From Mycobacterium sp. 1465703.0 (GTDB taxonomy: Bacteria; Actinomycetota; Actinomycetes; Mycobacteriales; Mycobacteriaceae), in the NCBI RefSeq assembly GCF_001672975.1, contig NZ_LZKU01000163.1, forward strand, positions 1 to 64,000: a stretch of 64,000 nt of DNA, written 5' to 3'. The notes beneath the pieces were generated by a model. That model was not told the origin of the DNA. It searched no databases and saw only the letters and a program-made list of their open reading frames with translations. A program made the translations under genes and the position numbers. Each line of letters opens with the position of its first letter. Position 1 is the first letter of the stretch. Below, piece by piece: positions 52,766 through 64,000 of the stretch.

Positions 52766-53195
52766 CGGCGCGGCTGGCCTGCTCGGATCGGGCCTTGAGT
52801 CCCTGGCCCTCCAGGTCGAGGAATCGCTTGGTCTTGTTGATCATCAGGCGACCGACGAGCGCGCCCAGGACACCGCTCTGATCGAGTTGCTGACGCACCA
52901 GCGTGCGACCGCCGGGCTGCGCAATGACATCGTGGCGGGCGGTCACCCGCGCCCCGGGTGAGCTCTGCACCCAGGTCCACGACGCACCCGGGTCGAGCTC
53001 GGTGACGTTCCAGACCAGCTTCGGCATGCCGGGCTGTTTGATCGCGAACCGTCTGCCGACGGCGAGGACGGGCCCGTCCAGCCCGACCAGGGAGGTCACC
53101 GAGGCGGTCCAGTCGGGCCAGTGCTCGACGTCGGTGAAGACATCCCAGACGAGTTGCGGCGGTGCGTCGATCTCGACGCTGTCTTCGGTAATCAT
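52749..53195 (-). CDS. SRPBCC (START/Bet v1-like) small-ligand-binding protein
   Basis: 148 residues. IDAPPQLVWDVFTDVEHWPDWTASVTSLVGLDGP is the hallmark first strand and helix; WNVTELDPGASWTWVQSSPG follows. Proteins of this fold bind lipids or polyketides in a deep cavity. ATG 53195 is inside an 18-bp palindrome and 7 nt after a TANNNT box, which indicates a leaderless, repressor-controlled mRNA. A longer frame to 53978 is antisense to nrdF2 and not real. Confidence 0.85.
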   Translation of the reverse strand: MITEDSVEIDAPPQLVWDVFTDVEHWPDWTASVTSLVGLDGPVLAVGRRFAIKQPGMPKLVWNVTELDPGASWTWVQSSPGARVTARHDVIAQPGGRTLVRQQLDQSGVLGALVGRLMINKTKRFLDLEGQGLKARSEQASRADGANS

Positions 53196-53211
53196 GTACC
53201 AAATGGTACAT
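53194..53211 (-). promoter_or_regulatory. Operator overlapping a leaderless promoter and start codon
   Basis: atgtacc and ggtacat are 7-bp arms around aaat. On the reverse strand TACCAT is the -10 box, followed by 7 nt and the ATG of the SRPBCC gene at 53195. The site would be bound by the TetR encoded in the same operon. Confidence 0.62.
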
Positions 53212-53280
53212 CGTAAAACGCGGGATACTGGAGAGCGGACGTGAATCCGGGGCTTCCGGGACACGGCGCACGACACGTAA

Positions 53281-53328
53281 ACACAACCTCTTGTGTTGCG
53301 CGGCGTTGTCGGACCCCAGGGGTAGTGT
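53281..53328 (+). promoter_or_regulatory. Pair of NrdR boxes upstream of nrdF2
   Basis: Box A at 53281-53296 (acacaacctcttgtgt) is near-perfectly palindromic at its ends. Box B at 53313-53328 (accccaggggtagtgt) is weaker. Starts are 32 bp apart, the same spacing as the boxes before nrdHIE, so NrdR likely controls both loci together. Confidence 0.68.
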
Positions 53329-53366
53329 CTGGGGCCTGGGATCAATCCGGCCAAAACGGTGTGTGA

Positions 53367-54353
<987 letters not shown>

Positions 54354-54379
54354 ACCCACGCACCGTCATCAATGGGAAC

Positions 54380-54424
54380 CGGGCCGGCCGCTCTAGTCGG
54401 GGGGGAGGGACTGGGGCCGGCCCG
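54380..54424 (+). terminator. Large hairpin after nrdF2
   Basis: cgggccggcc (54380-54389) and ggccggcccg (54415-54424) pair perfectly over 10 bp around 25 nt containing a run of nine G (cgggggggg-like). No T-tract. It is likely a transcript-end or stability hairpin. 54354-54607 holds no gene. Confidence 0.55.
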
Positions 54425-54607
54425 ATCAATTGTTCCGACACCGGCGAGACCGGTTTTGTTCCCGCTGAATGCCACGTAGCGGTGAATTCACCTCCCGTTT
54501 TCAACCCACCCCGGGACCTCTGAGCGGTTCATGAACGGGGCATGAATTGTCGGTGTGGCGCGACCGCCCGCTGGCGGCGATGACGCAGCTGCCCTGACAC
54601 TGTTGGG

Positions 54608-55033
54608 GTGACGAATACCGCCGCCTCACAGACCGCCAACTTCTGCCGTTCGGTGCTGCGCTGGCTGCGCGCCGGCTACCCCGAGGGCGTCCCCGGGCCA
54701 GACCGCGTGCCGCTGCTGGCGCTGCTGCGCAGCACCCCGCTGACTGAAGAGCAGATCGCCGAGGTGGTGCACAACATCACCGCGGACGGATCTCCCGCCG
54801 TCGCTGACGGTGTGATCGGCCGCGACGAAATCGCCCATTTCATCTCCGACATGACTCACTACGACGCCGGGCCGGAGAACATCATCCGGGTGGCCGCCAC
54901 CTTGGCCGCTGTGGGATGGCCGCTGGCTGGCATCGACGTCAGCGAGGTCATTCCGGGTGACGAGTGGGGCGAGGCGGCAGAACTCGCCGCCCGCAGCGCC
55001 GCACCGAAAAGCGCTCCGGGCGTAGCGCTGTAG
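54608..55033 (+). CDS. DUF3349 protein (Rv3046c-like)
   Basis: 141 residues. The DUF3349 pattern is clear: RSVLRWLRAGYPEGVPGPDRVPLLALLRSTPLTEEQIAEVVHNI, then IGRDEIAHFISDMTHYDAGPENIIRVAATLAAVGWPL. Mycobacteria have a few paralogs (Rv0543c, Rv3046c) of unknown role; solved members are helical bundles. The C-terminal 20 residues are Ala/Pro-rich. GTG start. The Rv3047c gene seen before it in M. tuberculosis is missing here. Confidence 0.85.
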   Translation: MTNTAASQTANFCRSVLRWLRAGYPEGVPGPDRVPLLALLRSTPLTEEQIAEVVHNITADGSPAVADGVIGRDEIAHFISDMTHYDAGPENIIRVAATLAAVGWPLAGIDVSEVIPGDEWGEAAELAARSAAPKSAPGVAL

Positions 55034-55048
55034 GGCGGGTCAGCCGCC

Positions 55049-56089
55049 CTACAGCTTCGAAATGTCGATGACGAAGCGGTAGCGGACGTCGCTCGCGAGC
55101 ACGCGCTCGTAGGCTTCGTTGATGTAGTCGGGCTCGATGACCTCGATCTCCGGCGTCACGTTGTGCTCGGCGCAGAAGTCCAGCATCTCCTGAGTTTCGG
55201 CGATGCCGCCGATGTTCGAGCCGGACAGGCTGCGACGGGCGAGCGCCAGCGAGAACGCGCCCATTTCCATCGGGTGCTCGGGAATGCCCAATTCGACGAG
55301 CGTGCCGTCGACGTCGAGCAGGCTCAGATAGTCGTCGAGGTTCAGGTTCGCCGAGACGGTGTTCAGGATCAGGTCGAAGCTGTTGCGCAACTGCTTGAAG
55401 GTCTCGCGGTCGGCGGTGGCGTAGTAGTGCTTGGCGCCTAGGCGCAGCCCGTCCTCCATCTTCTTCAGCGACTGCGACAGCACCGTCACCTCGGCGCCCA
55501 TCGCCGCGCCCAGCTTGACGCCCATGTGGCCCAGCCCGCCCAGGCCGACGATCGCCAGGCGAGTGCCCTTGCCGGCCTTCCAGTGCCGCAGCGGCGAGAA
55601 CAGCGTGATGCCCGCGCACAGCAGCGGGGCCGCCTTGTCCAGCGGCAGCGAGTCGGGGATGCGCAAGACGAAGTTCTCGTCGACGACGATCGCCTGGCTG
55701 TAGCCGCCCTGCGTCGTCGTGCCGTCCTTGTCGGTGGCGTTGTAAGTGAACGTGGTACCCCGCTTGCAGTACTGCTCGAGGCCGGCCTCACAACTGCTGC
55801 ACTGACCGCAGGAGTTCACCATGCAGCCCACCCCGACGTGGTCGCCCACCTTGTACTTGGTGACCTCGGAGCCCACCGCGGTCACCACGCCGGCGATCTC
55901 GTGGCCCACCACCAGCGGGTAATCCGGAGTGCCCCATTCGCCTTTGGCGGTGTGAATGTCGGAGTGGCAGATGCCGGCGAACTTGATGTCGATCGCCACG
56001 TCGCGCGGACCCGGGTCGCGGCGCTCGATGGTGGTCTTGGTCAGTGGTGCGGTCGGGGAGGTGGCGGCGTACGCCGAAACTGTGCTCAT
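55049..56089 (-). CDS. adhC: Zinc alcohol dehydrogenase AdhC
   Basis: 346 residues, the same as Rv3045. The catalytic zinc site is CHSDIH plus [10 protein letters not shown]; the structural-zinc cysteines are [15 protein letters not shown]. The Rossmann motif is [15 protein letters not shown]. It oxidises or reduces cinnamyl/aryl-type alcohols and aldehydes with NADP(H). ATG 56089 ([11 protein letters not shown]) is chosen over the longer frame. Convergent with the DUF3349 gene. Confidence 0.94.
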   Translation of the reverse strand: MSTVSAYAATSPTAPLTKTTIERRDPGPRDVAIDIKFAGICHSDIHTAKGEWGTPDYPLVVGHEIAGVVTAVGSEVTKYKVGDHVGVGCMVNSCGQCSSCEAGLEQYCKRGTTFTYNATDKDGTTTQGGYSQAIVVDENFVLRIPDSLPLDKAAPLLCAGITLFSPLRHWKAGKGTRLAIVGLGGLGHMGVKLGAAMGAEVTVLSQSLKKMEDGLRLGAKHYYATADRETFKQLRNSFDLILNTVSANLNLDDYLSLLDVDGTLVELGIPEHPMEMGAFSLALARRSLSGSNIGGIAETQEMLDFCAEHNVTPEIEVIEPDYINEAYERVLASDVRYRFVIDISKL

Positions 56090-56207
56090 GGATATCCCTC
56101 TTTTGAGTCGATGCGTCATCAAGAAGTTTAGCTAAGGTAAAAGTTCTTCCGCCAATGCGCGGGCGAATATCACCTTATGACGATGTGTGCGTATCGGCTG
56201 GCCGTGA

Positions 56208-57317
56208 TCAGTTGATCGGGGCGTTCACCAGGCGCAGGTCGTCGACGATGCCGCGGGCCGCGATCAGGCCCTCGCCGGTTTGCCATATCTCGTCGTTGAC
56301 GACGTAGACCCGATTGTCCCGGTTGGCCGACAGCTTGCGCCACGGGTTGCTGTCCAGGATCGTGGCGGCCCGATCCGCGGCGGCCGGAGTGGCGCATGAC
56401 ACATACACCACATCGGCGTCGGCGCTCGAGATGTCCGGGTTCTTCGCGAGATCCGCGTCGCTGGCGCCGATCTCGATGTAGGGCTTGTCGGTGAACCGCT
56501 GGGAAGCCGGCCGGTCCACGCCGACCGCGCCGAGCACGCTGGCCGGGAAATTGTGGCTGCCGTACACCCGGATCGTGCCGGCCGTCAGCTGCACGATCGA
56601 GGCCTGAAAGTGCGAGGCGTCATGGCGGGCGCCGATGTCGGTCGCCCGCTTTGAGAAGCCGCTGATCAACGCGTCCGCCGCCGCGCCCCGTCCGGTGGCG
56701 GCACCGACAGCGCGCAGATTGTCCTGCCACGCCGCGCCCGGCGCGGCGGTGAACACCGTCGGGGCGATCGCGCTCAGCTGCGGGTACAACGTCGGCGTCA
56801 ATCCTTGCGAGCCCAGGATCAGATCCGGGTGAGCCGCCGCAATCGCGTTGACGTCGGGGTGGGATCGGGTGCCAACACCGGGGACGCCGTGCACCGCGCC
56901 GCCCAGGTAGGCGGGCTGATTCGAGGAGCCGTCCGGCACCGCCGCGCCGACCACCCGCGATTGCAAACCCAGCGCGCACAACGTGTCGAGCTGGTCGCCG
57001 GAGAGCACCACGATGCGCTGCGGATCAGCGGGTACCTGCACGACGTTCGGGTCGACGCCCGCCGCGTTGTGGGCCTGCCGTTTCGACGAACCCGGATCGG
57101 CCTCGGCGGCATCTCGCGCGCACGACTCGTCCGGCCGGCGGTCGTTCCCCAGCACGCCGGCACCGGCGATCTGGGTGGTGGGCGTGATCAGTGGACGGGT
57201 CGACGGCTGGCCAGCGGGTTTGTCGGACCCGCAGCCGCTGCAGGCCAGGACGACGGTCGCCGTCACCGCGGTCGTCGCCGCGGCCAACCGGGCCGGTCTG
57301 ATCACGCCGAACAGCAC
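56208..57317 (-). CDS. fecB: Iron-siderophore-binding lipoprotein FecB
   Basis: 369 residues. A lipoprotein signal (VTATVVLACSGCGSD) carries the lipobox LAC. The rest is a PBP III-type binding protein: ADPQRIVVLSGDQLDTLCALGLQSRVVGAAVPDG, VPGVGTRSHPDVNAIAAAHPDLILGSQG, and a C-terminal SSADADVVYVSC/WRKLSANRDNRVYVVNDEIW. It would sit on the outer face of the inner membrane and take part in heme/carboxymycobactin uptake. GTG 57317. No IdeR box is evident upstream. Confidence 0.9.
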   Translation of the reverse strand: MLFGVIRPARLAAATTAVTATVVLACSGCGSDKPAGQPSTRPLITPTTQIAGAGVLGNDRRPDESCARDAAEADPGSSKRQAHNAAGVDPNVVQVPADPQRIVVLSGDQLDTLCALGLQSRVVGAAVPDGSSNQPAYLGGAVHGVPGVGTRSHPDVNAIAAAHPDLILGSQGLTPTLYPQLSAIAPTVFTAAPGAAWQDNLRAVGAATGRGAAADALISGFSKRATDIGARHDASHFQASIVQLTAGTIRVYGSHNFPASVLGAVGVDRPASQRFTDKPYIEIGASDADLAKNPDISSADADVVYVSCATPAAADRAATILDSNPWRKLSANRDNRVYVVNDEIWQTGEGLIAARGIVDDLRLVNAPIN

Positions 57318-57331
57318 GCGTCAGACGCTAA

Positions 57332-57519
57332 CATTCGGCCGGCGTGGCGATCGGGAGCGCGGCGGAGCCGGGCGAAGCGGGTCGCCACCATTCGGCCGGC
57401 GTGGGGATCGGGAGCGCGGCGGAGCCGGGCGAAGCGGGTCGCTACCATTCGGGCGGCGTGGCGATCGGGAGCGCGGCGGAGCCGGGCGAAGCGGGTCGCC
57501 ACCATTCGGGCAGCGTGGC
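57332..57519. repeat. 57-bp tandem repeat (VNTR) between fecB and ctaD
   Basis: Three full 57-bp units start at 57332, 57389 and 57446 with 2-4 differences, and a partial fourth at 57503. Each begins cattcggccggcgtgg and contains gcggagccgggcgaagcggg. On the + strand a unit translates to AEPGEAGRHHSGGVAIGS, very close to the 19-residue PAQPGEAGRHASD repeat of M. tuberculosis LeuA. No gene lies in 57318-57664; this is the shared upstream region of fecB and ctaD. Confidence 0.9.
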
Positions 57520-57664
57520 GGCGCCGCGCCGACGAACGCGCCGCACCGGTGAGCCATTTACGACAGTTTGTAGGACCAGCCCTGACGTCGCCATGATCGG
57601 CGGCTAAGATTCGTCTCAATACCGATTTTTGGGCCAGTGTCCGACTGGATGTTTGGAGAAGCTG

Positions 57665-59410
57665 TTGACAGCCGAAGCGCCCCCCTTGGGACAACTCGAG
57701 GCCGTTCGTCCGTACCCGGACCGCATGGGCCCCAAAGGGAACCTCGTCTACAAACTGATCACGACCACCGATCACAAGATGATCGGCATCATGTACACGG
57801 TCACCTGCTTTGGCTTCTTCTTCATCGGCGGGTTGATGGCGTTGCTGATGCGCACCGAGCTGGCCGCCCCCGGACTGCAGTTCCTGTCGAACGAGCAGTT
57901 CAACCAGCTGTTCACCATGCACGGCACCATCATGTTGCTGCTGTATGCCACGCCGGTGGTGTTCGGTTTCGCCAACTTGGTGCTGCCGCTGCAGATCGGT
58001 GCACCCGACGTGGCCTTCCCGCGGCTGAACGCCTTCTCGTACTGGCTGTTCCTGTTCGGCGGGCTGATCGCGGCGTCCGGCTTCATCGTGCCCGGCGGGG
58101 CGGCCGACTTCGGTTGGACCGCCTACACGCCGCTGTCTGATGCGGTCCACTCACCCGGCGCCGGGGGAGACCTGTGGATCACCGGCCTGATCGTTGCCGG
58201 TCTGGGCACCATCCTGGGTGCCGTCAACATGATCACCACCGTGGTGTGCATGCGCGCACCCGGCATGACGATGTTCCGGATGCCCATCTTCACCTGGAAC
58301 ATCCTGGTGACCTCGATCCTGATCCTGATCGCGTTCCCGATCCTGACCGCCGCCCTGTTCGGGCTGGCCGCCGATCGACATCTGGGCGCCCATGTCTATG
58401 ACGCGGCCAACGGTGGAGTCTTGTTGTGGCAACACCTGTTCTGGTTCTTCGGCCATCCCGAGGTCTACATCATCGCCCTGCCGTTCTTCGGCATCGTCAC
58501 CGAGATCATCCCGGTCTTCTCGCGCAAGCCGGTCTTCGGCTACACCACGCTGGTGTACGCGACGTTGTCGATCGCGGCGCTGTCGGTCGCGGTGTGGGCG
58601 CACCACATGTTCGCCACCGGAGCCGTTCTGCTGCCGTTCTTTTCGTTCATGACGTATCTGATCGCGGTGCCGACCGGGATCAAGTTCTTCAACTGGATCG
58701 GCACTATGTGGAAGGGCCAGATCACTTTTGAGACGCCGATGCTGTTTTCGGTCGGCTTCCTGCTCACCTTCCTGCTCGGTGGTCTGACCGGCGTGATGCT
58801 GGCCAGCCCGCCGCTGGACTTCCACGTCACGGACACCTACTTCGTGGTCGCGCACTTCCACTACGTGCTGTTCGGCACCATCGTGTTCGCCACGTATGCG
58901 GGCATCTACTTCTGGTTCCCGAAGATGACCGGCCGGCTGCTCGACGAGCGCCTGGGCAAGCTGCACTTCTGGCTGACCTTCATCGGGTTCCATACCACCT
59001 TCCTAGTGCAGCACTGGCTGGGCGACCTGGGCATGCCGCGCCGCTACGCGGACTACCTGGCCAGCGACGGCTTCCAGCCCTACAACATCGCCTCGACCGT
59101 GGGCGCCTTCATCCTGGGCGCGTCGATGTTCCCGTTCGTCTGGAACGTCTTCAAGAGCTGGCGGTACGGCGAGGTCGTCACGGTCGACGACCCATGGGGC
59201 TACGGCAACTCCTTGGAGTGGGCGACCAGCTGCCCGCCGCCGCGGCACAACTTCACCGAGCTGCCCCGAATCCGTTCGGAGCGCCCGGCATTCGAGTTGC
59301 ACTACCCGCACATGGTGGAGCGACTTCGCGCCGAGGCGCACGTGGGTCGCGCGCACGGGCCCTCGGACAAAGATGTCACCAGACTGGACGACGTCCAGGT
59401 CCGCAGCTGA
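57665..59410 (+). CDS. ctaD: Cytochrome c oxidase subunit I (aa3 type)
   Basis: 581 residues from TTG 57665, with GGAGAA just upstream. Twelve helices. Low-spin heme histidine is in [11 protein letters not shown]; CuB ligands are in [14 protein letters not shown] and [12 protein letters not shown]; the heme a3 and a ligands are in [12 protein letters not shown]- and D-channel residues look complete. It is the catalytic core of the cytochrome bcc-aa3 supercomplex. Rv3043c ortholog. serB2 follows 24 bp later. Confidence 0.95.
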   Translation: MTAEAPPLGQLEAVRPYPDRMGPKGNLVYKLITTTDHKMIGIMYTVTCFGFFFIGGLMALLMRTELAAPGLQFLSNEQFNQLFTMHGTIMLLLYATPVVFGFANLVLPLQIGAPDVAFPRLNAFSYWLFLFGGLIAASGFIVPGGAADFGWTAYTPLSDAVHSPGAGGDLWITGLIVAGLGTILGAVNMITTVVCMRAPGMTMFRMPIFTWNILVTSILILIAFPILTAALFGLAADRHLGAHVYDAANGGVLLWQHLFWFFGHPEVYIIALPFFGIVTEIIPVFSRKPVFGYTTLVYATLSIAALSVAVWAHHMFATGAVLLPFFSFMTYLIAVPTGIKFFNWIGTMWKGQITFETPMLFSVGFLLTFLLGGLTGVMLASPPLDFHVTDTYFVVAHFHYVLFGTIVFATYAGIYFWFPKMTGRLLDERLGKLHFWLTFIGFHTTFLVQHWLGDLGMPRRYADYLASDGFQPYNIASTVGAFILGASMFPFVWNVFKSWRYGEVVTVDDPWGYGNSLEWATSCPPPRHNFTELPRIRSERPAFELHYPHMVERLRAEAHVGRAHGPSDKDVTRLDDVQVRS

Positions 59411-60673
<1,263 letters not shown>

Positions 60674-60733
60674 CGATCGCGGGCGTGGTGACCCGGCAGG
60701 TATTCGAGCGTCGCGGTACGGCACGATGGTCGG

Positions 60734-61576
60734 GTGCCCGAAAACGGAAGCGAGTCAGCCGACCCCGATCTGCTGCTCGACTTCAGGCAGGTGTCGCTGC
60801 ACCGCGGTGGCAACGTCTTGGTCGGGCCGCTGGACTGGGCTGTCGAACTCGACGAACGCTGGGTGATCGTCGGGCCCAACGGGGCCGGTAAGACCTCGCT
60901 GCTGCGGATCGCTGCGGCGGCCGAGCATCCTTCATCCGGCATCGCTTTCGTGCTCGGCGAACGACTGGGTCGGGTCGACGTCAGCGAGTTGCGCTCCCGC
61001 ATCGGGCTCAGCTCCTCGGCTTTGGCGCAGCGGATCCCCACCGACGAGGTGGTCCGCGATCTGGTGGTGTCGGCCGGCTATGCGGTGCTGGGCAGGTGGC
61101 GGGAGCGTTACGAAGACGTCGACTACCGCCGCGCGATCGACATGCTGGAGAGCTTGGGCGCCGAGCACCTCGCCGACCGCACCTACGGGACGCTGTCGGA
61201 GGGCGAGCGCAAGCGGGTGCTGATCGCCCGCGCGCTGATGACCGACCCCGAACTGCTGCTGCTCGACGAGCCCGCCGCCGGCCTGGACCTGGGCGGCCGC
61301 GAGGAGTTGGTCGCGCGGCTGGCCGACCTGGCCGCGGACCCCGACGCCCCCGCGCTAGTGCTGGTCACTCACCATGTTGAGGAGATTCCGCCCGGGTTCA
61401 GTCACTGCATGCTGCTCTCGGAAGCCCAGGTGGTTGCCGCGGGATTACTGACCGACGTGCTGACCGCTGAAAATCTGTCCACCGCCTTCGGCCAGGCGAT
61501 CGCCCTCGACGTCGTCGACGGGCGCTATTTCGCGCGCCGAATCCGTACCCGCGCAGCCCACCGGAGGCCGTTATGA
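60734..61576 (+). CDS. ABC-transporter ATP-binding protein (Rv3041c-like)
   Basis: 280 residues. Walker A GPNGAGKTSLL, Q-loop region, signature LSEGERKRVLIARAL, Walker B LLLLDEPAAGLD and H-loop LVTHHVEEI. No membrane subunit lies next to it, so its partner is elsewhere or it is a cytosolic ABC-F-like ATPase; only one ATPase domain argues against the latter. Its end overlaps the Nudix start (ATGA). Confidence 0.92.
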   Translation: MPENGSESADPDLLLDFRQVSLHRGGNVLVGPLDWAVELDERWVIVGPNGAGKTSLLRIAAAAEHPSSGIAFVLGERLGRVDVSELRSRIGLSSSALAQRIPTDEVVRDLVVSAGYAVLGRWRERYEDVDYRRAIDMLESLGAEHLADRTYGTLSEGERKRVLIARALMTDPELLLLDEPAAGLDLGGREELVARLADLAADPDAPALVLVTHHVEEIPPGFSHCMLLSEAQVVAAGLLTDVLTAENLSTAFGQAIALDVVDGRYFARRIRTRAAHRRPL

Positions 61577-62391
61577 CGTCACCCGAGGAAGCCCCGCTGG
61601 TCGCACGGCCGGCCGCCACCGTGATGCTGATCCGCGACGTCCCGGAGGGTATCGCCGTCTTCCTGATGCGGCGGCACGCCAAGATGGAGTTCGCCGCGGG
61701 AACCATGGTGTTCCCCGGCGGCGGCGTCGACGACCGCGACCGCAACGCCGACATCGCCTGGGCCGGCCCGCCGCCGCGGTGGTGGGCGCAGCGGTTCGGC
61801 ATCGAAGCCGACCTGGCCGAGGCGCTGGTCTGCGCCGCGGCCCGCGAGACGTTCGAGGAGTCCGGCGTGCTGTTCGCCGGGCCGGCGGGCGCACCGGACA
61901 GTATTGTCGACGACGCCTCGGTGTACAGCGACGCCCGCCGGGCCCTGGCCGACGGGACGTTGTCCTTCGCGGACTTCCTGCGCCGGGAGAACCTGGAGCT
62001 GCGTTCGGATCTGTTGCGGCCGTGGGCCAACTGGGTCACCCCGGAGGCCGAGCGGACCCGCCGCTATGACACCTATTTCTTCGTCGCTGCCCTGCCGCAG
62101 GGACAGCGCGCCGACGGGGAGAACACCGAATCCGACCGGGCGGGCTGGACGACGCCGGAAGCGGCCATCGACGACTTCTCGTCCGGCCGCAGCTTCCTGC
62201 TGCCACCGACCTGGACGCAGCTGGACTCGCTGGCCGGGCACACCGTGGCCGACGTGCTGGCCGTGGAACGCCAGATCACGCCGGTGCAGCCGCACCTGGA
62301 GATCCAAGGCGACAACTGGGTGTTCGAATTCTTCGATTCCGACCGCTATCACCGGGCGCGCGAAGCCGGTGGCCTGGGATGGCGGCATTGA
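61573..62391 (+). CDS. Nudix hydrolase (Rv3040c-like, NUDT19 type)
   Basis: 272 residues. The Nudix motif's core is [17 protein letters not shown], with its upstream glycine separated by an insertion, as in NUDT7/NUDT19-like CoA diphosphatases. [36 protein letters not shown] is the usual substrate strand. It may clear CoA esters or nucleotide derivatives. Translationally coupled to the ABC ATPase before it and to echA17 after it. Confidence 0.9.
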   Translation: MTSPEEAPLVARPAATVMLIRDVPEGIAVFLMRRHAKMEFAAGTMVFPGGGVDDRDRNADIAWAGPPPRWWAQRFGIEADLAEALVCAAARETFEESGVLFAGPAGAPDSIVDDASVYSDARRALADGTLSFADFLRRENLELRSDLLRPWANWVTPEAERTRRYDTYFFVAALPQGQRADGENTESDRAGWTTPEAAIDDFSSGRSFLLPPTWTQLDSLAGHTVADVLAVERQITPVQPHLEIQGDNWVFEFFDSDRYHRAREAGGLGWRH

Positions 62392-63152
62392 GCGAGTTCG
62401 TCAGCGTGGTGGTCAGCGACGGCTCGCGGGACGCCGGACTGGCCATGTTGCTGCTGTCGCGGCCACCGACGAATGCGATGACCCGTCAGGTCTACCGGGA
62501 GGTGATCGCGGCGGCCGAGGAACTGGGCCGGCGCGACGACGTCGCGGTGGTGATCCTGTTCGGCGGCCACGAGATCTTCTCCGCCGGCGACGACATGCCC
62601 GAGCTGCGGACGCTGCGGGCCTCCGAAGCCGAGACCGCGGCGCGGGTCCGGCAGGAGGCCGTCGACGCCGTGGCGGCGATCCCCAAGCCGACCGTGGCCG
62701 CGATCACCGGATACGCGCTGGGTGCCGGGCTGACGCTGGCGCTGGCCGCTGACTGGCGGATCAGCGGGGACAACGTGAAGTTCGGCGCCACCGAAATCCT
62801 GGCCGGCCTGGTGCCCGGCGGCGACGGGATGGCCCGGTTGACCCGCGCCGCCGGCGCGAGCAAGGCCAAGGAACTGGTGTTCAGCGGCCGCTTCTTCGAC
62901 GCTGAAGAAGCCCTGGCGCTCGGCCTCATCGACGACATGGTCGCTCCCGACGACGTATACGACGCCGCCGCCGACTGGGCGCGCCGGTTCCTCGAGGGGC
63001 CGCGGCACGCGCTGGCCGCCGCCAAGGCCGGTATCGACGACGTTTTCGACCTGGAACTGCCCGAGCGGCTCGCCGCCGAGCGCCGTCGCTACGTCGAGGT
63101 GTTCTCCGCTGGTCAGGACGCTGACGACAAGGCGGATCCCGGCGGCCGTTAG
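62379..63152 (+). CDS. echA17: Enoyl-CoA hydratase EchA17
   Basis: 257 residues of crotonase fold. [17 protein letters not shown] is the first oxyanion loop, [20 protein letters not shown] the second, and [24 protein letters not shown] holds the catalytic acid region. It starts within the last 13 bp of the Nudix gene. Rv3039c ortholog by sequence and order. Confidence 0.92.
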   Translation: MAALSEFVSVVVSDGSRDAGLAMLLLSRPPTNAMTRQVYREVIAAAEELGRRDDVAVVILFGGHEIFSAGDDMPELRTLRASEAETAARVRQEAVDAVAAIPKPTVAAITGYALGAGLTLALAADWRISGDNVKFGATEILAGLVPGGDGMARLTRAAGASKAKELVFSGRFFDAEEALALGLIDDMVAPDDVYDAAADWARRFLEGPRHALAAAKAGIDDVFDLELPERLAAERRRYVEVFSAGQDADDKADPGGR

Positions 63153-63162
63153 GCTGCCCTGC

Positions 63163-64000
63163 ATGACCAGTTCGACCGACGCCGCTCCGACGCCCCACGC
63201 CACCGCCGAGCAGGTGGAAGCCGCCCGGCACGACAGCAAGTTGGCCCAGGTGCTCTACCACGACTGGGAAGCCGAGACTTACGACGAGAAGTGGTCGATC
63301 TCCTATGACCAGCGCTGCATCGACTATGCCCGCGGTCGCTTCGACGCCATCGTGCCCGACCCGGTGCTGCGCGAACTGCCCTACGACCGGGCCCTCGAAT
63401 TAGGCTGTGGCACAGGCTTTTTCCTACTCAATCTGATCCAGTCCGGGGTCGCCCGGCGCGGCTCGGTGACCGACCTGTCGCCGGGCATGGTCAAGGTCGC
63501 GACCCGCAACGGGCAATCGCTGGGCCTCGACATCGACGGCCGGGTCGCCGACGCCGAGGGCATCCCGTATGAGGACAACACCTTCGACCTCGTCGTCGGG
63601 CACGCCGTGCTGCACCACATTCCCGACGTGGAGTTGTCGCTGCGCGAGGTGATCCGGGTTCTGCGCCCCGGCGGCCGGTTCGTCTTCGCCGGCGAGCCGA
63701 CCAGCGCCGGTGACGTCTATGCCCGCGAGTTGTCCACGTTGACCTGGCGAATCGCCACCAACGTCACCAGACTGCCCGGTCTGGGTAGCTGGCGGCGCCC
63801 ACAGGCCGAGCTTGACGAGTCCTCGCGGGCCGCGGCGCTGGAGGCCATCGTCGACCTGCACACCTTCACGCCCGGCGATCTGGAGCGGATGGCCGCCAAC
63901 GCCGGCGCCACCGACGTGCGGACCGTCAGCGAAGAGTTCACCGCCGCGATGTTCGGCTGGCCGGTGCGCACCTTCGAGGCGTCGGTACCGCCCGGGCGGC
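63163..64000 (+). CDS. Class I SAM-dependent methyltransferase (Rv3038c-like), 3' end missing
   Basis: 279 codons are visible and the gene runs off the right edge; Rv3038c has about 327 residues. SAM motif I is ALELGCGTGFFLLN, acidic motif II SVTDLSPGMVKVA, motif III YEDNTFDLVVGHAVLHHIPD and then VLRPGGRFVFAGEP. The N-terminal 30 residues are polar. Substrate unknown; in M. tuberculosis a second methyltransferase (Rv3037c) follows it. Confidence 0.9.
   Translation, partial: MTSSTDAAPTPHATAEQVEAARHDSKLAQVLYHDWEAETYDEKWSISYDQRCIDYARGRFDAIVPDPVLRELPYDRALELGCGTGFFLLNLIQSGVARRGSVTDLSPGMVKVATRNGQSLGLDIDGRVADAEGIPYEDNTFDLVVGHAVLHHIPDVELSLREVIRVLRPGGRFVFAGEPTSAGDVYARELSTLTWRIATNVTRLPGLGSWRRPQAELDESSRAAALEAIVDLHTFTPGDLERMAANAGATDVRTVSEEFTAAMFGWPVRTFEASVPPGR

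Noticed and set aside
56101..56160. ttagctaagg near adhC/fecB as an IdeR (iron) box
   Set aside because: Only 8 bp are symmetric and the IdeR consensus TTAGGTTAGSCTAACCTAA is not matched; it lies before adhC, not fecB.
57302..58150. Reading frames through the 57-bp repeats on both strands
   Set aside because: 57 is a multiple of three and the units lack stops, so open frames arise automatically; no RBS or domain supports them.

Overview
The window is high-GC actinobacterial DNA from a Mycobacterium outside the M. tuberculosis complex. Marker genes are an MspA-type porin, an MmpS/MmpL pair, F420-dependent (LLM-class) oxidoreductases, many FadE/Ech/thiolase genes, CYP136 and a class Ib nrdHIE/nrdF2 set. 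From about 17 kb to the right end, gene order matches the M. tuberculosis H37Rv block Rv3063 to Rv3038c read in reverse (cstA, ligB, fadE22, double GntR, cyp136, TetR, SDR, dinP, TetR, FMN reductase, nrdH-I-E, TetR, flavin monooxygenase, nrdF2, DUF3349, adhC, fecB, ctaD, serB2, ABC ATPase, Nudix, echA17, methyltransferase). This synteny comes from recalled family knowledge, not from a search. The species is not resolved.

Left part, 1-17 kb: a partial glycogen phosphorylase, a DHA2 exporter and mmr. Then comes a block that separates mmr from cstA: hydrolase/DoxX, SDR/phosphotransferase, a small secreted protein and an MspA porin, a tight four-gene acyl-CoA operon (thiolase, enoyl-CoA hydratase, CaiB-type CoA-transferase, FadE), an F420 oxidoreductase, an SDR and PPK2. 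cstA lies in one run with an Hsp70-like ATPase and a nitroreductase. A GNAT-AAA+ fusion sits beside ligB.

Middle, 22-36 kb: an SDR; fadE22 behind a strongly structured leader that buries its ribosome-binding site; a DUF35/thiolase-like pair; a protein made of two GntR regulators; a MEDS-HATPase anti-sigma-type protein behind a SigF-like promoter; and a short protein that is only the linker and leucine-sensing part of LeuA. That last gene has a leader peptide and a pseudoknot leader of the type known upstream of actinobacterial leuA. CYP136, two TetR genes, an SDR, DinB2 and an FMN reductase follow, several with clear palindromic operators.

Right part, 36-64 kb: nrdHIE and nrdF2 each carry a pair of NrdR-like boxes exactly 32 bp apart. 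Between nrdE and the Rv3050c-like TetR lies an accessory island of about 10 kb (FAD-linked oxidase, SAM methyltransferase, MmpS, MmpL, quinone-oxidoreductase-like protein, hydrolase, F420 oxidoreductase, AraC regulator) that suggests synthesis and export of a small molecule or lipid. A 57-bp tandem repeat of the same kind as the M. tuberculosis leuA VNTR lies between the divergent fecB and ctaD. The window ends in a conserved block (ctaD, serB2, ABC ATPase, Nudix, echA17, partial methyltransferase). I saw no rRNA, tRNA, CRISPR array, complete insertion sequence or prophage.
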